44,355 nucleotides of DNA from Methylomonas rivi (lineage in GTDB: Bacteria > Pseudomonadota > Gammaproteobacteria > Methylococcales > Methylomonadaceae). The first letter of the stretch is position 1. Each line of letters begins with the position of its first letter. Under the pieces are notes generated by a model. That model worked only from the letters and a program-made list of their open reading frames with translations. It was not told the DNA's origin and ran no database searches. Position numbers and translations under genes: made by a program. The stretch is from the NCBI RefSeq assembly GCF_024505165.1, contig NZ_JANIBK010000022.1, positions 1-44,355 on the forward strand, given 5' to 3'. Of the stretch, positions 18,171 to 26,518 are shown piece after piece.

Positions 18171-18290
18171 GCATGCGAACTATCGGCCACTATTTTTCAA
18201 CGTCGTCACCGGCTTTTGGTTTATTCTGCCCGGCATGGCCGTTCAACTAAGCTATTTTATGGCTCATTTTGTCGAAACAAAGCCGAATTA

Positions 18291-19610
18291 ATGCCTTTAC
18301 GAAAACTCTGGCCGTTTCGGAACAAGAAGAAAAAACCTGTCGGCACTGCTGTCGAATACAGCGTACCGGAGCGGGTTTACACACCTGTAGGCCTGCTGGA
18401 AATCGGCATGTATGTTATCGAGCTGGACCGGCCCTGGCTGGACAGCCCGTTTTTGTTTCAAGGCTTTGAAATTCAAAACCATAATGAAATCTTGCAATTA
18501 AGAGGCTGTTGCGAGTACGTCTACATCGATACCACCATCAAGCGTAAACGCCGATTGGGAAAGTTCGCCTCCCATAACGGGCCGCCGATCGATACCCTGT
18601 CGGATTACGGCACCCCACCGCCCAAACTCGGTAGTTTCGAAAGCGAAATCGGCCGCGCGGAAGCCGTTTATCGGCAGGTCGGCCGGTTTGTGACCGAAAC
18701 CATGCAGCGCGTCAGTTATGGCGGGTCCATCGACACCCAAACGGCCAAGGCGGCGGTTGCCGAATGCGTCGCCAGTATTTTGCAATCCCCGGATGCTTTC
18801 TTATGGCTGATTCAGCTGAAAAATAGCGACGAATATACCGCCCAGCATAGTTTGAACGTCTGCGTGCTATCCATCGTGCTGGGCCGGCACATCAACCTGT
18901 CCGATGCGAACCTGCATAATGTCGGCTTGTGCGGCCTGATGCACGATATGGGCAAAATGCTGGTTCCGGACCACATTTTGAACAAGCCCGGCCGGCTGGA
19001 TCCGGATGAAATGGAGATCATGCGCAGCCACACCACCCAGGGTTACGACTTGTTGAAATCCAGCGAGAATATGTATCCCGGCGCCATCAAGACCGCGCTG
19101 ATGCATCACGAAATGTTAAACGGCAAAGGTTACCCGAACCAACTGATCCACCGGGATATTCCGCTGTTTACCCGCATGGTGACCATCGCCGATATTTACG
19201 ATGCCATGACCAGCGACCGGGTTTATCAAAAAGGCCGCACCCATCTGGAAGCAACCAGCATCATGGCCGACATGAGCGGCGAAAATCTGGAGGAACGGCT
19301 GGTCACCAAATTTATCGAATCCTTGGGCGTTTACCCGCCCGGCTGTGCGGTCATGCTAACCAACGGCGCCGTCGCCATTGTGGTGGAAGTCAACGAGTCG
19401 GCTAAATTGCGCCCCAAAATCATCGTTTTGCTGGACGCGGACGAGCAGCCCGTGCCGGAAAAAGTAACCAATTTAGCGGATATGCCCTTGGACGAGCGCG
19501 GCAAGCTGATGACGATAAAAGGTATAGTCAAAGCGCAGGATTACGCTATCGATATTCGTCAATATTACCGCGACGGCGTTTTACAAAAAGGCTTTGCGGC
19601 CAACGAATAA
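18291..19610 (+). CDS. HD-GYP domain c-di-GMP phosphodiesterase with DUF3391
   Basis: A 439-residue cytoplasmic protein. The N-terminal 120 residues resemble DUF3391 (the RVYTPVGLLEIGMYVIELD segment). The HD-GYP domain spans about 170-370. It carries HD in LMHDMGKMLVPDHIL, HHEMLNGKGYP and the later DIYDAMTSDR helix. The family hydrolyses cyclic di-GMP. The usual HHERxDGxGYP is altered to HHEMLNGKGYP, but the metal ligands and GYP remain, so activity is plausible. The ATG at 18291 begins MPLRKLWPF; the frame extends to 18216 with no support. Confidence 0.9.
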   Translation: MPLRKLWPFRNKKKKPVGTAVEYSVPERVYTPVGLLEIGMYVIELDRPWLDSPFLFQGFEIQNHNEILQLRGCCEYVYIDTTIKRKRRLGKFASHNGPPIDTLSDYGTPPPKLGSFESEIGRAEAVYRQVGRFVTETMQRVSYGGSIDTQTAKAAVAECVASILQSPDAFLWLIQLKNSDEYTAQHSLNVCVLSIVLGRHINLSDANLHNVGLCGLMHDMGKMLVPDHILNKPGRLDPDEMEIMRSHTTQGYDLLKSSENMYPGAIKTALMHHEMLNGKGYPNQLIHRDIPLFTRMVTIADIYDAMTSDRVYQKGRTHLEATSIMADMSGENLEERLVTKFIESLGVYPPGCAVMLTNGAVAIVVEVNESAKLRPKIIVLLDADEQPVPEKVTNLADMPLDERGKLMTIKGIVKAQDYAIDIRQYYRDGVLQKGFAANE

Positions 19611-19947
19611 GGCTTCGCGAGGCACTCGGGCCGCTTGCCGCAAGTGGATAGGCGACAATTCCAAGCCATGGTTTCCATAATGCTCGGCAACCGCTCCAGT
19701 GTTGCTCCCAGCTTCCGCAGCCGTAGAGTGCGCTCCAAGTACCGGTTATCCGTCCCCTTAAACCGAACTTTTATTTCCTGGCCGCCGCCGAGTCCGGCGT
19801 GTTACTCTTCGACACATTCCACCAAACCCACTCGAGGCTGCGGCCCTTTCTGCCCACCAGCCCTGCTCTGAAAGTTTTGTGCCCGGCCGCATTGAAAACA
19901 GCGGTCTTTAAGGATCGGCTTTGCCGGCCAAACCAACAGGAAACCTC
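19611..19947 (+). other. gene-poor spacer
   Basis: About 340 nt between the HD-GYP and TPMT genes. A 78-codon frame at 19635-19871 has odd composition (many P, S, R) and no recognisable motif, so I do not call it. The minus strand gave no convincing product. No repeat, tRNA or strong terminator was seen. Confidence 0.4.
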
Positions 19948-20622
19948 ATGAGCAGCCGCGACAACGTACTTTGGCTACAATGCTGGCGCGACCGCCAACT
20001 CGATTTTCACCAGCCAACAGTCAATCATTTCCTGACCCGCTTCTGGCCCGGTCTCGATCTGGCCTTGGGCAGCCGCGTTTTCGTCCCGCTGTGCGGCAAA
20101 AGCCTGGACATGATCTGGCTTGCCGAACGGGGCCACCACGTCGTCGGCGTGGAGTTGAGCCCCATCGCGGTGGCGGAGTTTTTCCGGGAGAACGGTTTAA
20201 GACCCAGCCGCCGGCGGGTCGGTCAATTCATGCTGTGGCAACACGGCAGAATCAGCATACTCTGCGGGGATTATTTCGCGCTTAAGCCATCCGACTTGGG
20301 AGAAATTGAAACGGTATACGACAGAGCGGCACTGACCGCGCTGCCGGAGGACATACGCCGGCGGTATGTATCCCATTTGCGCACAATCGCACCGGAAACC
20401 AGCCGAATTTTTCTGCTGACCACCGAGGATGCCGCGGAAAACGAAACGCTGAGCGAATCGCTCGCGATTGGCGAAGAGATTACAGCTCTTTACGCCAAGA
20501 ATTTCCGCATCGACCTAACCCATATTGAAAGCGTATTCGAAATCGATCCCGCCGCACCGGAGCGTCCGGCGGAACGCGCCGAGTACAAGCTATACAGTTT
20601 ATCCAACCGGTCCGCGGCCTGA
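19948..20622 (+). CDS. tpm: thiopurine S-methyltransferase family protein
   Basis: A 224-residue AdoMet-dependent methyltransferase of the TPMT type. Bacterial members methylate thiopurines and selenite/tellurite species. The N-terminal W-x3-W-x6-FHQP pattern is intact (LWLQCWRDRQLDFHQP). Motif I reads FVPLCGKSLDMIWLAERGH with the acidic end GVEL, and YDRAALTALPEDIRRRY is near residue 128. AGGAA six bases upstream supports the ATG at 19948; a TTG frame starts nine codons earlier. It is flanked by two non-coding stretches, so it is probably transcribed alone. Its true substrate is unknown. Confidence 0.93.
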   Translation: MSSRDNVLWLQCWRDRQLDFHQPTVNHFLTRFWPGLDLALGSRVFVPLCGKSLDMIWLAERGHHVVGVELSPIAVAEFFRENGLRPSRRRVGQFMLWQHGRISILCGDYFALKPSDLGEIETVYDRAALTALPEDIRRRYVSHLRTIAPETSRIFLLTTEDAAENETLSESLAIGEEITALYAKNFRIDLTHIESVFEIDPAAPERPAERAEYKLYSLSNRSAA

Positions 20623-21035
20623 GTGGTTCCGATGGCGCGCGGTTAAACATAATCCGGCCGAAAAGAACCCGACAGGCCAGCGAAAACTAGCCAACTCCCT
20701 GTGCCCACGCAGATCGGTGTCTGCTTTGAAACTCTATTAACGAAGTTATGAATATAGGGCAATCGCGCCGAACAATGACAACCAGCCAAACCACCTCGAC
20801 ACATCATCATGTCTTCGAGATTCAAGACCCGCGAATTAACCGGCAAAAATACATCGAGGGTTTCCGGCCTGCATGACCGCTGTCAGCCATGCAGGTTTAC
20901 GGCTCCAAACCAATCGCCAGGCCTAAGGATAGCCGGTAGCAAGAACTCGGATTTCTCGCGCTACGGGATGCCTCGGCGGCGCAAGCATGATATGGTTAGC
21001 ACCGCTTAATTTTTAGCTTTTCCAGGGACATCGTT
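20623..21035 (+). other. gene-poor spacer with strong inverted repeat
   Basis: About 410 nt without a convincing gene. A 66-codon plus-strand frame (20809-21009) lacks family features and runs through the hairpin. The notable structure is CCTGCATG (20868-20875) facing CATGCAGG (20888-20895) around a 12-nt loop, with weaker outer pairing. No T-tract follows on either strand, so it is not a typical terminator. It could be an RNA element, an operator or a remnant. Confidence 0.5.
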
Positions 21036-22526
21036 ATGACCGAGCCGCTTCTTATCGCCAAATCGCCTTCCGGCGACTGTTGCATGTTGCCCGCCATGGC
21101 TAACCGCCACGGTTTGATCGCCGGCGCCACCGGCACCGGCAAAACCATCACCTTGCAAACCCTGGCGGAAAGTTTTGCCGACATCGGCGTACCGGTGTTC
21201 ATGGCCGACGTGAAAGGCGATTTGTCCGGCATCTGCCGGGAAGGCGGCGGCAACAACAAAGTTGAAACCCGCGCCAGGGAATTGGGGCTGAAGGATTTTG
21301 TTTATCGGGCGGCACCGACCATGTTCTGGGACGTATTCGGAGAGAAGGGCCATCCCTTGCGCTCCACCATCTCGGAAATGGGGCCGTTGCTGCTGTCGCG
21401 CATGTTGAATCTCAACGACACGCAGGCCGGCGTGTTAACCGCCGCCTTTAAAATCGCCGACGATAACGGCTGGCTATTATTGGATTTGAAGGATTTACGG
21501 GCCATGCTGCAGTTTGCCGCCGACAACGCCTCGGAACTGCGCGGCGAATACGGCAGCATTTCCGCCGCCAGCGTCGGCGCCATTCAGCGCGGCTTGCTGC
21601 AACTGGAACACGAGGGCGGCGAAAACTTGTTCGGCGAGCCGGCCCTGGATTTTAACGATTTGCTGCAAACCGACAATGGCCGAGGCGTGATCAATATTTT
21701 GGCCGCCGACACCTTGTACAACTCTCCGCGCGTATACGCCACGCTGTTATTGTGGCTATTGTCCGAACTGTTCGAAAATCTGCCGGAAGCCGGCGATTTG
21801 GACAAACCCAAGCTGGTATTCTTTTTCGACGAAGCGCATTTATTGTTCAACGACGCCCCACCGGCCTTGCTGCAAAAAATCGAACAAGTGGTGCGGCTGA
21901 TTCGTTCCAAGGCGGTCGGCGTGTATTTCGTCAGCCAGAATCCGCTGGACATTCCGGATGTGATCCTCGGCCAACTCGGCAACCGGGTGCAACACGCCTT
22001 GCGCGCCTTTACTCCGCGCGACCAGAAAGCCGTCAAGGCGGCGGCGGAAACCTTCAGGAGCAATCCGGGCCTGGATGTGGCAACCGCCATCACCGAACTG
22101 GGGGTCGGCGAAGCGCTGGTATCGTTTCTGGATGAAAAAGGCACGCCGCTACCGGTCGAACGCGCCCTGATCAAACCGCCCCAATCCCGCATCGGCCCCG
22201 TCAATGACAATGAACGCCGGCAAACCGTCGAAAAGTCTCTGATATACGGCCACTACGAAAAACAGATCGATAGGGAGTCGGCCTACGAAATCTTGAAAGG
22301 CCGCGCCGAGCAGATCGCCGCGCCCGCGCAGAAATCAACGGCTGCCGACAGCGGCTTCGGTTTGGCCGATATATTGTTGGGCAGCACCGGCCCGCGCGGC
22401 GGCAGACGCCAAGGCGTACTGGAATCCGCCGCCAAAAGCGCCGCCAGCACCATCGGCCGGGAAGTGGGTAAGCAATTGATACGCGGCGTGTTGGGCTCCC
22501 TGCTGGGCGGCGGGCGCAAACGTTAA
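21036..22526 (+). CDS. yjgR: HerA/YjgR-type ATPase (DUF853)
   Basis: A 496-residue P-loop ATPase of the HerA-FtsK branch. Walker A is [15 protein letters not shown] near residue 30, and [16 protein letters not shown] near 60 is typical of the family. Walker B is [12 protein letters not shown] near 266, followed by the sensor region [13 protein letters not shown]. The C-terminus becomes Ala/Gly-rich and ends LLGGGRKR. The E. coli homologue YjgR is uncharacterised, so a DNA-translocase-like activity is family inference. It stands just upstream of the AT-richer defence-like pair but has the GC-rich codon use of the host genes. Confidence 0.92.
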   Translation: MTEPLLIAKSPSGDCCMLPAMANRHGLIAGATGTGKTITLQTLAESFADIGVPVFMADVKGDLSGICREGGGNNKVETRARELGLKDFVYRAAPTMFWDVFGEKGHPLRSTISEMGPLLLSRMLNLNDTQAGVLTAAFKIADDNGWLLLDLKDLRAMLQFAADNASELRGEYGSISAASVGAIQRGLLQLEHEGGENLFGEPALDFNDLLQTDNGRGVINILAADTLYNSPRVYATLLLWLLSELFENLPEAGDLDKPKLVFFFDEAHLLFNDAPPALLQKIEQVVRLIRSKAVGVYFVSQNPLDIPDVILGQLGNRVQHALRAFTPRDQKAVKAAAETFRSNPGLDVATAITELGVGEALVSFLDEKGTPLPVERALIKPPQSRIGPVNDNERRQTVEKSLIYGHYEKQIDRESAYEILKGRAEQIAAPAQKSTAADSGFGLADILLGSTGPRGGRRQGVLESAAKSAASTIGREVGKQLIRGVLGSLLGGGRKR

Positions 22527-22624
22527 ATTCGCCAATAGGCGATTAAATGCAGAAAATCTGCAGATAAAACAGAAATTGACTATATTAATATGATTATAAA
22601 GTCATTTAAGTGTAAGTTTTTCGC
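22527..22624 (+). promoter_or_regulatory. AT-rich leader with palindromes upstream of the AAA15-RloB pair
   Basis: Three dyads occur in 100 nt: CGCC-AATA-GGCG (22530-22541), TGCAGA-AAA-TCTGCA (22548-22562) and an imperfect dyad GACTATATT...TATAAAGTC (22578-22603). A -10-like TATAAA is at 22595-22600 and TTGACT at 22576, but their spacing (13 nt) is too short for a normal pair. Probable promoter/operator region for the downstream genes; no regulator is known. Confidence 0.4.
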
Positions 22625-23869
22625 ATGTTAATCGAATTTTCCGTCAGCAATTTCCGTTCTTTCCGTGAGAAACAAACCTTTTCCATGGTTGCCGCACCTA
22701 GATTAAAGAAACGGGAAAATACCTTTAAGCCAGTAATCAAAGGGGAAAAGTTACCGGATTTATTAAAGGTTGCCGCAATTTATGGTCCTAATGCATCGGG
22801 TAAGAGCAATTTGATTAAGGCACTGGACGTTGTCCGAGAGGTTGCAAGTCGCCAACCTAGTGCTCAACCGATACCGCTACCTGTTTCACCTTTTCGTTTC
22901 GATGCGCAATTGGTGAATCAACCTAGCCGAATAGAATTGCATTTTGTTTATGCTGAAATGAGATACCAGTTTGAACTGTCTTTAACTCAAAATCGTATCG
23001 CCGAAGAACGCTTAACTTCTTTTCCAAATGGAAAGGAATCTCTTTTATACGAACGTAAACATGAAACATCAGGTGATATTTACCACTTTGGCAAACTATT
23101 AGAAGGTGGAGCGGATTTGCATGAATTATGGAAAAAATTGACCGGTCCGCAAGTATTGTTCATTGCCCAAGCTGCCGCTAACAGCAGTGAAGATTTAACT
23201 CAATTAAGAAACCCGTTTATTTGGTTGAAAGCTGGATTTATGGTCTTTTTAAGTGGAAGCATGATGGCTCTTACAGAGATAAGTCAAATTCGGGCAGAAT
23301 CGGATATATCTTTTACCAAAGAGCTTTCAAGGTTTCTTCAAGATGTCGATACTCCTATTACTGATATCCGCTTTGAAAAGGCAGAACCAGACTCTTGGAA
23401 TTTACTTCAGTCACCGGGTACAAAACCTAAAAGCAAAACCGTATTAACCCATAGAACAGCGCTAGGGGAGGCCGAATTTAACCTTCAAGACGAATCAGAA
23501 GGAACTAAAAACTTGATTGGATTTTACTTACCATGGAACTTGCATTCAGAAACGAAGCTTGTAACCCAAAGCACCGCGTTGATTGTAGACGAGCTTGACA
23601 GCAGCCTGCATCCTGAAATTGTTGCCTCTTTGGTTGCAAAACATATCAAATCTGACTTACCAGCCCAACTCATATTCACCACCCACGACACCCACTTAAT
23701 GGATACAAAACTTTTACGTCGTGACCAATTCTGGTTGACAGAGCGTGATGCAAATGGAGCGACTCAACTCCGCTCCATACACGATTTTGAAGGTAGAGAA
23801 GGCGAAGACCTGGAAAAACGCTATTACGAAGGCCGTTACAGGGCATTACCGGTTCTACGTAAAAGATAA
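22625..23869 (+). CDS. AAA15-family ATPase (RloA/AbiLi-like)
   Basis: A 414-residue ATPase of the ABC/SMC-like AAA15-AAA21 group. It begins with the typical MLIEFSVSNFRSFREKQTF. Walker A is YGPNASGKSNL near residue 60, a signature-like DESEGTKNL is near 295, Walker B is ALIVDELDSSLHPE near 320, and the switch histidine is in FTTHDTHLMD. Such ATPases pair with nuclease-like partners in phage defence (RloA, AbiL, OLD, PARIS-type systems). The stop is one base from the next gene, so the two form an operon. Base and codon use are clearly more AT-rich than in flanking genes, suggesting acquisition by transfer. Confidence 0.9.
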   Translation: MLIEFSVSNFRSFREKQTFSMVAAPRLKKRENTFKPVIKGEKLPDLLKVAAIYGPNASGKSNLIKALDVVREVASRQPSAQPIPLPVSPFRFDAQLVNQPSRIELHFVYAEMRYQFELSLTQNRIAEERLTSFPNGKESLLYERKHETSGDIYHFGKLLEGGADLHELWKKLTGPQVLFIAQAAANSSEDLTQLRNPFIWLKAGFMVFLSGSMMALTEISQIRAESDISFTKELSRFLQDVDTPITDIRFEKAEPDSWNLLQSPGTKPKSKTVLTHRTALGEAEFNLQDESEGTKNLIGFYLPWNLHSETKLVTQSTALIVDELDSSLHPEIVASLVAKHIKSDLPAQLIFTTHDTHLMDTKLLRRDQFWLTERDANGATQLRSIHDFEGREGEDLEKRYYEGRYRALPVLRKR

Positions 23870-23870
23870 T

Positions 23871-24497
23871 ATGGCCCGTAACGCAGCCTCATTCAAGCGA
23901 TCTAAACCGCGTTTTCTTCCACAGCCGACAGTGCTAGTGATTTGCGAGGATAGCAAATCCGGCAAACGTTATCTGGAAGATGCCAGCGTACATTTCCGAG
24001 TGAAGGTTCAAGTGGAAATCACCCATTGCGGCAAAACCGACCCATTGAATATCGTCAAAGAAGCACTTAGCCGGCAAGGCAAATTCGATCGCGTATTTTG
24101 TGTAATAGACCGCGATACTCATGCAAACTTCATTGAAGCACTAAGTTTAGCTAAAACCTCGAAAAAGGTTGAAACAATTACCTCTTATCCCTGCTTCGAA
24201 TTTTGGCTTTTGCTGCATTTCGGTTTCAGCCGAAAACCTTATACCTCTGTCGGAAAATATTCCGCGGCCGAGCTACTAATCAAAGACTTACGAGCTTACC
24301 CAGGCTTTGAAAACTACGATAAAGGTAAAGATCAAAATATTTTTATTCTCTTGATTGATCGACTTGCGGATGCGCACCGATTTGCATCTAACGCATTAAT
24401 CCAAGCCATTGACAGCGGCGAAATGAATCCCAGCACTCGTCTGCATCAACTAATTTCATACTTCGAAACACTTTCCGTTCCGCAGAAAACCTCTTAA
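23871..24497 (+). CDS. RloB-like protein with TOPRIM-type core
   Basis: A 208-residue protein matching the RloB family found beside RloA-type ATPases. TOPRIM-like acidic residues are visible: the glutamate in VLVICEDSKSGKRYLE near residue 25 and D-x-D in FCVIDRDTHANF near 82. SYPCFEFWLLLHFG near 105 is a hallmark of the family. By analogy with AbiLii and other TOPRIM effectors it may act as a nuclease released or licensed by the ATPase. The ATG at 23871 immediately follows the upstream stop; the frame extends into the ATPase gene but that part is shadow. Confidence 0.88.
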   Translation: MARNAASFKRSKPRFLPQPTVLVICEDSKSGKRYLEDASVHFRVKVQVEITHCGKTDPLNIVKEALSRQGKFDRVFCVIDRDTHANFIEALSLAKTSKKVETITSYPCFEFWLLLHFGFSRKPYTSVGKYSAAELLIKDLRAYPGFENYDKGKDQNIFILLIDRLADAHRFASNALIQAIDSGEMNPSTRLHQLISYFETLSVPQKTS

Positions 24498-24522
24498 ATT
24501 ACAAACCCGATTCGACTCTGTT

Positions 24523-25965
24523 ATGACCACAATAAATATTCAACAAATGATGGCCGACAGCGGCGTGGCGTTCGGCACCAGCGGCGCCCGCGGCTTGGTC
24601 AGCCAAATGACCGACCAGGTTTGCGCGGCCTATACCTTGGCATTTTTGCAGGGCTTGAATCTGGCCGAACCGGGCCAGAAAATCGCCTTGGGCATGGATT
24701 TGCGCCCGTCCAGCCCCGGCATCGTCCAGGCCTGCGCGGCGGCGATTAAACAGGCAGGCTGCGAAACGATTTTCTGCGGCGCATTGCCGACCCCGGCCCT
24801 GGCCTTTTACGCGATGTCGCAACATATTCCGGCCATCATGGTGACCGGCAGTCATATTCCTTTCGACCGTAACGGTATCAAGTTTTACCGGGCCGAAGGC
24901 GAAATCAGCAAAGCCGACGAGGCAGCCATTACTCAGGCCGTGGTCGAAGTCGCCGGCTTTGGCGAGGATAAGATGCCGGCGGTTGATTCCGGGGCGCTGG
25001 AATTATACAAGCAGCGTTATACCGACTTGTTCGAGCGAGATTTGCTGACCGGCTGGCGGATTGGCATTTACGAACATTCCAGCGTGGCGCGGGATTGTTT
25101 GCGCGATATTTTGTCCGGGTTGAGCGCCGAGGTGATTAGCCTGGCCCGGACCGACACCTTCGTGCCCATCGATACCGAAGCCGTCAGCGAGACAGACCGT
25201 CAACGCGGGCTGGACTGGGCCAAGGAATATGGCCTGGACGCCATCATTTCCACCGACGGCGACGGCGACCGGCCGCTGATTGCCGATGAAACCGGAAACT
25301 GGCTGCGCGGCGACATCGTCGGCTTGCTGTGCGCGCGGTTTTTAGGCGCGGACACGGTAGTCACTCCGGTGAGTTGTAATACCGCCATCGAGGCGTCCGG
25401 CGCATTCAAACAGGTGCTTCGCACCCGCATCGGCTCGCCGTACGTGATCGCCGGCATGGAACAGGCCGAGGCCGAAGGCAGCCCCAGCGTGGCCGGCTTC
25501 GAAGCCAACGGCGGCTTTTTGGCGGGCAATGGCTTACAAGTTGCCGGCCGCATGCTAGCCGCGCTGCCTACCCGCGATGCGCTGTTACCGGCTTTGGTGT
25601 TATTGGCCATGGCTAAACGGCAGCATTGCAAATTATCGGCCTTAACCGCCAACCTGCCGCAACGCTACACCGCCAGCGATCGGCTGCAGGATTTTCCAAC
25701 GGCCAACAGCCAAGTTTTGCTGGCGCAATTGCAACAGGACGATACCGCGTGTGCAAGTCTTTGGGGGAAGGCATTGGGCTCGGTCGCACAGCGCGATTTA
25801 ACCGACGGCCTGCGCTTGACGTTCACCAACGGCGAAATCGTCCATTTACGCCCCTCCGGCAATGCGCCAGAGTTACGTTGTTATGCGGAAAGCGATAACA
25901 TGCCACGGGCACGGGACCTGGTAAACCTGACGCTGCACGGCATTTCCAGGCAATACGCCGCTTAA
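24523..25965 (+). CDS. phosphomannomutase/phosphoglucomutase family enzyme
   Basis: A 480-residue alpha-D-phosphohexomutase with the four expected domains. FGTSGARGLV is near residue 17. The phosphoserine loop is TGSHIPFDRNGIKFY near 107 (usual form T-A/G-S-H-N-P). The metal loop is STDGDGDRPLI near 243, the sugar-specificity region FEANGGFLAGNG near 327 and the phosphate-binding loop RPSGNAPELRCYAE near 445. It interconverts hexose 1- and 6-phosphates for surface polysaccharide precursors. Which sugar cannot be stated, hence no gene symbol. It is 25 nt after RloB but differs in base use, so co-transcription is uncertain. Confidence 0.92.
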   Translation: MTTINIQQMMADSGVAFGTSGARGLVSQMTDQVCAAYTLAFLQGLNLAEPGQKIALGMDLRPSSPGIVQACAAAIKQAGCETIFCGALPTPALAFYAMSQHIPAIMVTGSHIPFDRNGIKFYRAEGEISKADEAAITQAVVEVAGFGEDKMPAVDSGALELYKQRYTDLFERDLLTGWRIGIYEHSSVARDCLRDILSGLSAEVISLARTDTFVPIDTEAVSETDRQRGLDWAKEYGLDAIISTDGDGDRPLIADETGNWLRGDIVGLLCARFLGADTVVTPVSCNTAIEASGAFKQVLRTRIGSPYVIAGMEQAEAEGSPSVAGFEANGGFLAGNGLQVAGRMLAALPTRDALLPALVLLAMAKRQHCKLSALTANLPQRYTASDRLQDFPTANSQVLLAQLQQDDTACASLWGKALGSVAQRDLTDGLRLTFTNGEIVHLRPSGNAPELRCYAESDNMPRARDLVNLTLHGISRQYAA

Positions 25966-26030
25966 TGCTCAGTTAAGAATACCTGTAGTATGCTGTCGCC
26001 GCGTTACATTCATAACACGAGGAATCATTC

Positions 26031-26456
26031 ATGAATAATAAAATAATTATCATCGGCTCATTGTTATTTGCATCCAGCACTGCATTTGCCGAAACTTCCT
26101 TACTCGAAGCGGCGGGCAAACAATTAATTAAAGATAAAGCAACGGCGGTGGCGCCGGGCGCGGTCGAAAAAGTTGAAGCCGCCGGCCAGGCGGTCGACAG
26201 TGCCAAAGCGGCTAAAGCGGCAGTTGAAACAGCGCCCGAAGTAGTAACCGATCAAGCCACGGAAACCGTGAAAAGTGCCGCCGAAGAAAAAGTGAAAGCA
26301 GCTGTCCCCGCTGAAGCGACACAAGCGGTAGATACCGTAAAATCAGGTAAAGCCGTGATGGATGCCGCGCCTAAATCCACCGGCGAGGCTGCCGAGGCCG
26401 TCAAAAATAAAGCCAGCCAAAAGGCTACCGAAAAAGCTTTTGACTTGCTGAGATAA
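26031..26456 (+). CDS. exported Ala/Lys-rich helical protein with internal duplication
   Basis: A 141-residue protein of unknown function. A signal peptide covers residues 1-20, with cleavage likely after TAFA. The mature part is very rich in A, K, E and V and should be amphipathic helix. Residues 53-88 (QAVDSAKAAKAAVETAPEVV...) and 98-133 (QAVDTVKSGKAVMDAAPKST...) are a direct repeat offset by 45 residues. The style recalls LEA-like or apolipoprotein-like proteins, by resemblance only. GAGGA seven bases upstream supports the ATG. It is a single gene ended by a strong terminator. Confidence 0.8.
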   Translation: MNNKIIIIGSLLFASSTAFAETSLLEAAGKQLIKDKATAVAPGAVEKVEAAGQAVDSAKAAKAAVETAPEVVTDQATETVKSAAEEKVKAAVPAEATQAVDTVKSGKAVMDAAPKSTGEAAEAVKNKASQKATEKAFDLLR

Positions 26457-26466
26457 GTCCAACATC

Positions 26467-26494
26467 AAAAAGGCCGGAACAATCCGGCCTTTTT
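26467..26494. terminator. bidirectional intrinsic terminator
   Basis: A 12-bp perfect stem AAAAAGGCCGGA / TCCGGCCTTTTT with a 4-nt loop, with U-tracts on both strands. It separates the exported helical protein (plus) from the phosphotransferase gene (minus), which converge here. Confidence 0.92.
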
Positions 26495-26518
26495 AACTTT
26501 ATCGAGCTTGCCTGAATC

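Noticed and set aside
19635-19871. 78-codon ORF after the HD-GYP gene
   Set aside because: Pro/Ser/Arg-rich without recognisable features; not distinguishable from random.
20809-21009. 66-codon plus-strand ORF in the spacer before yjgR
   Set aside because: No ribosome-binding site or family motif, odd composition, and it crosses the inverted repeat.
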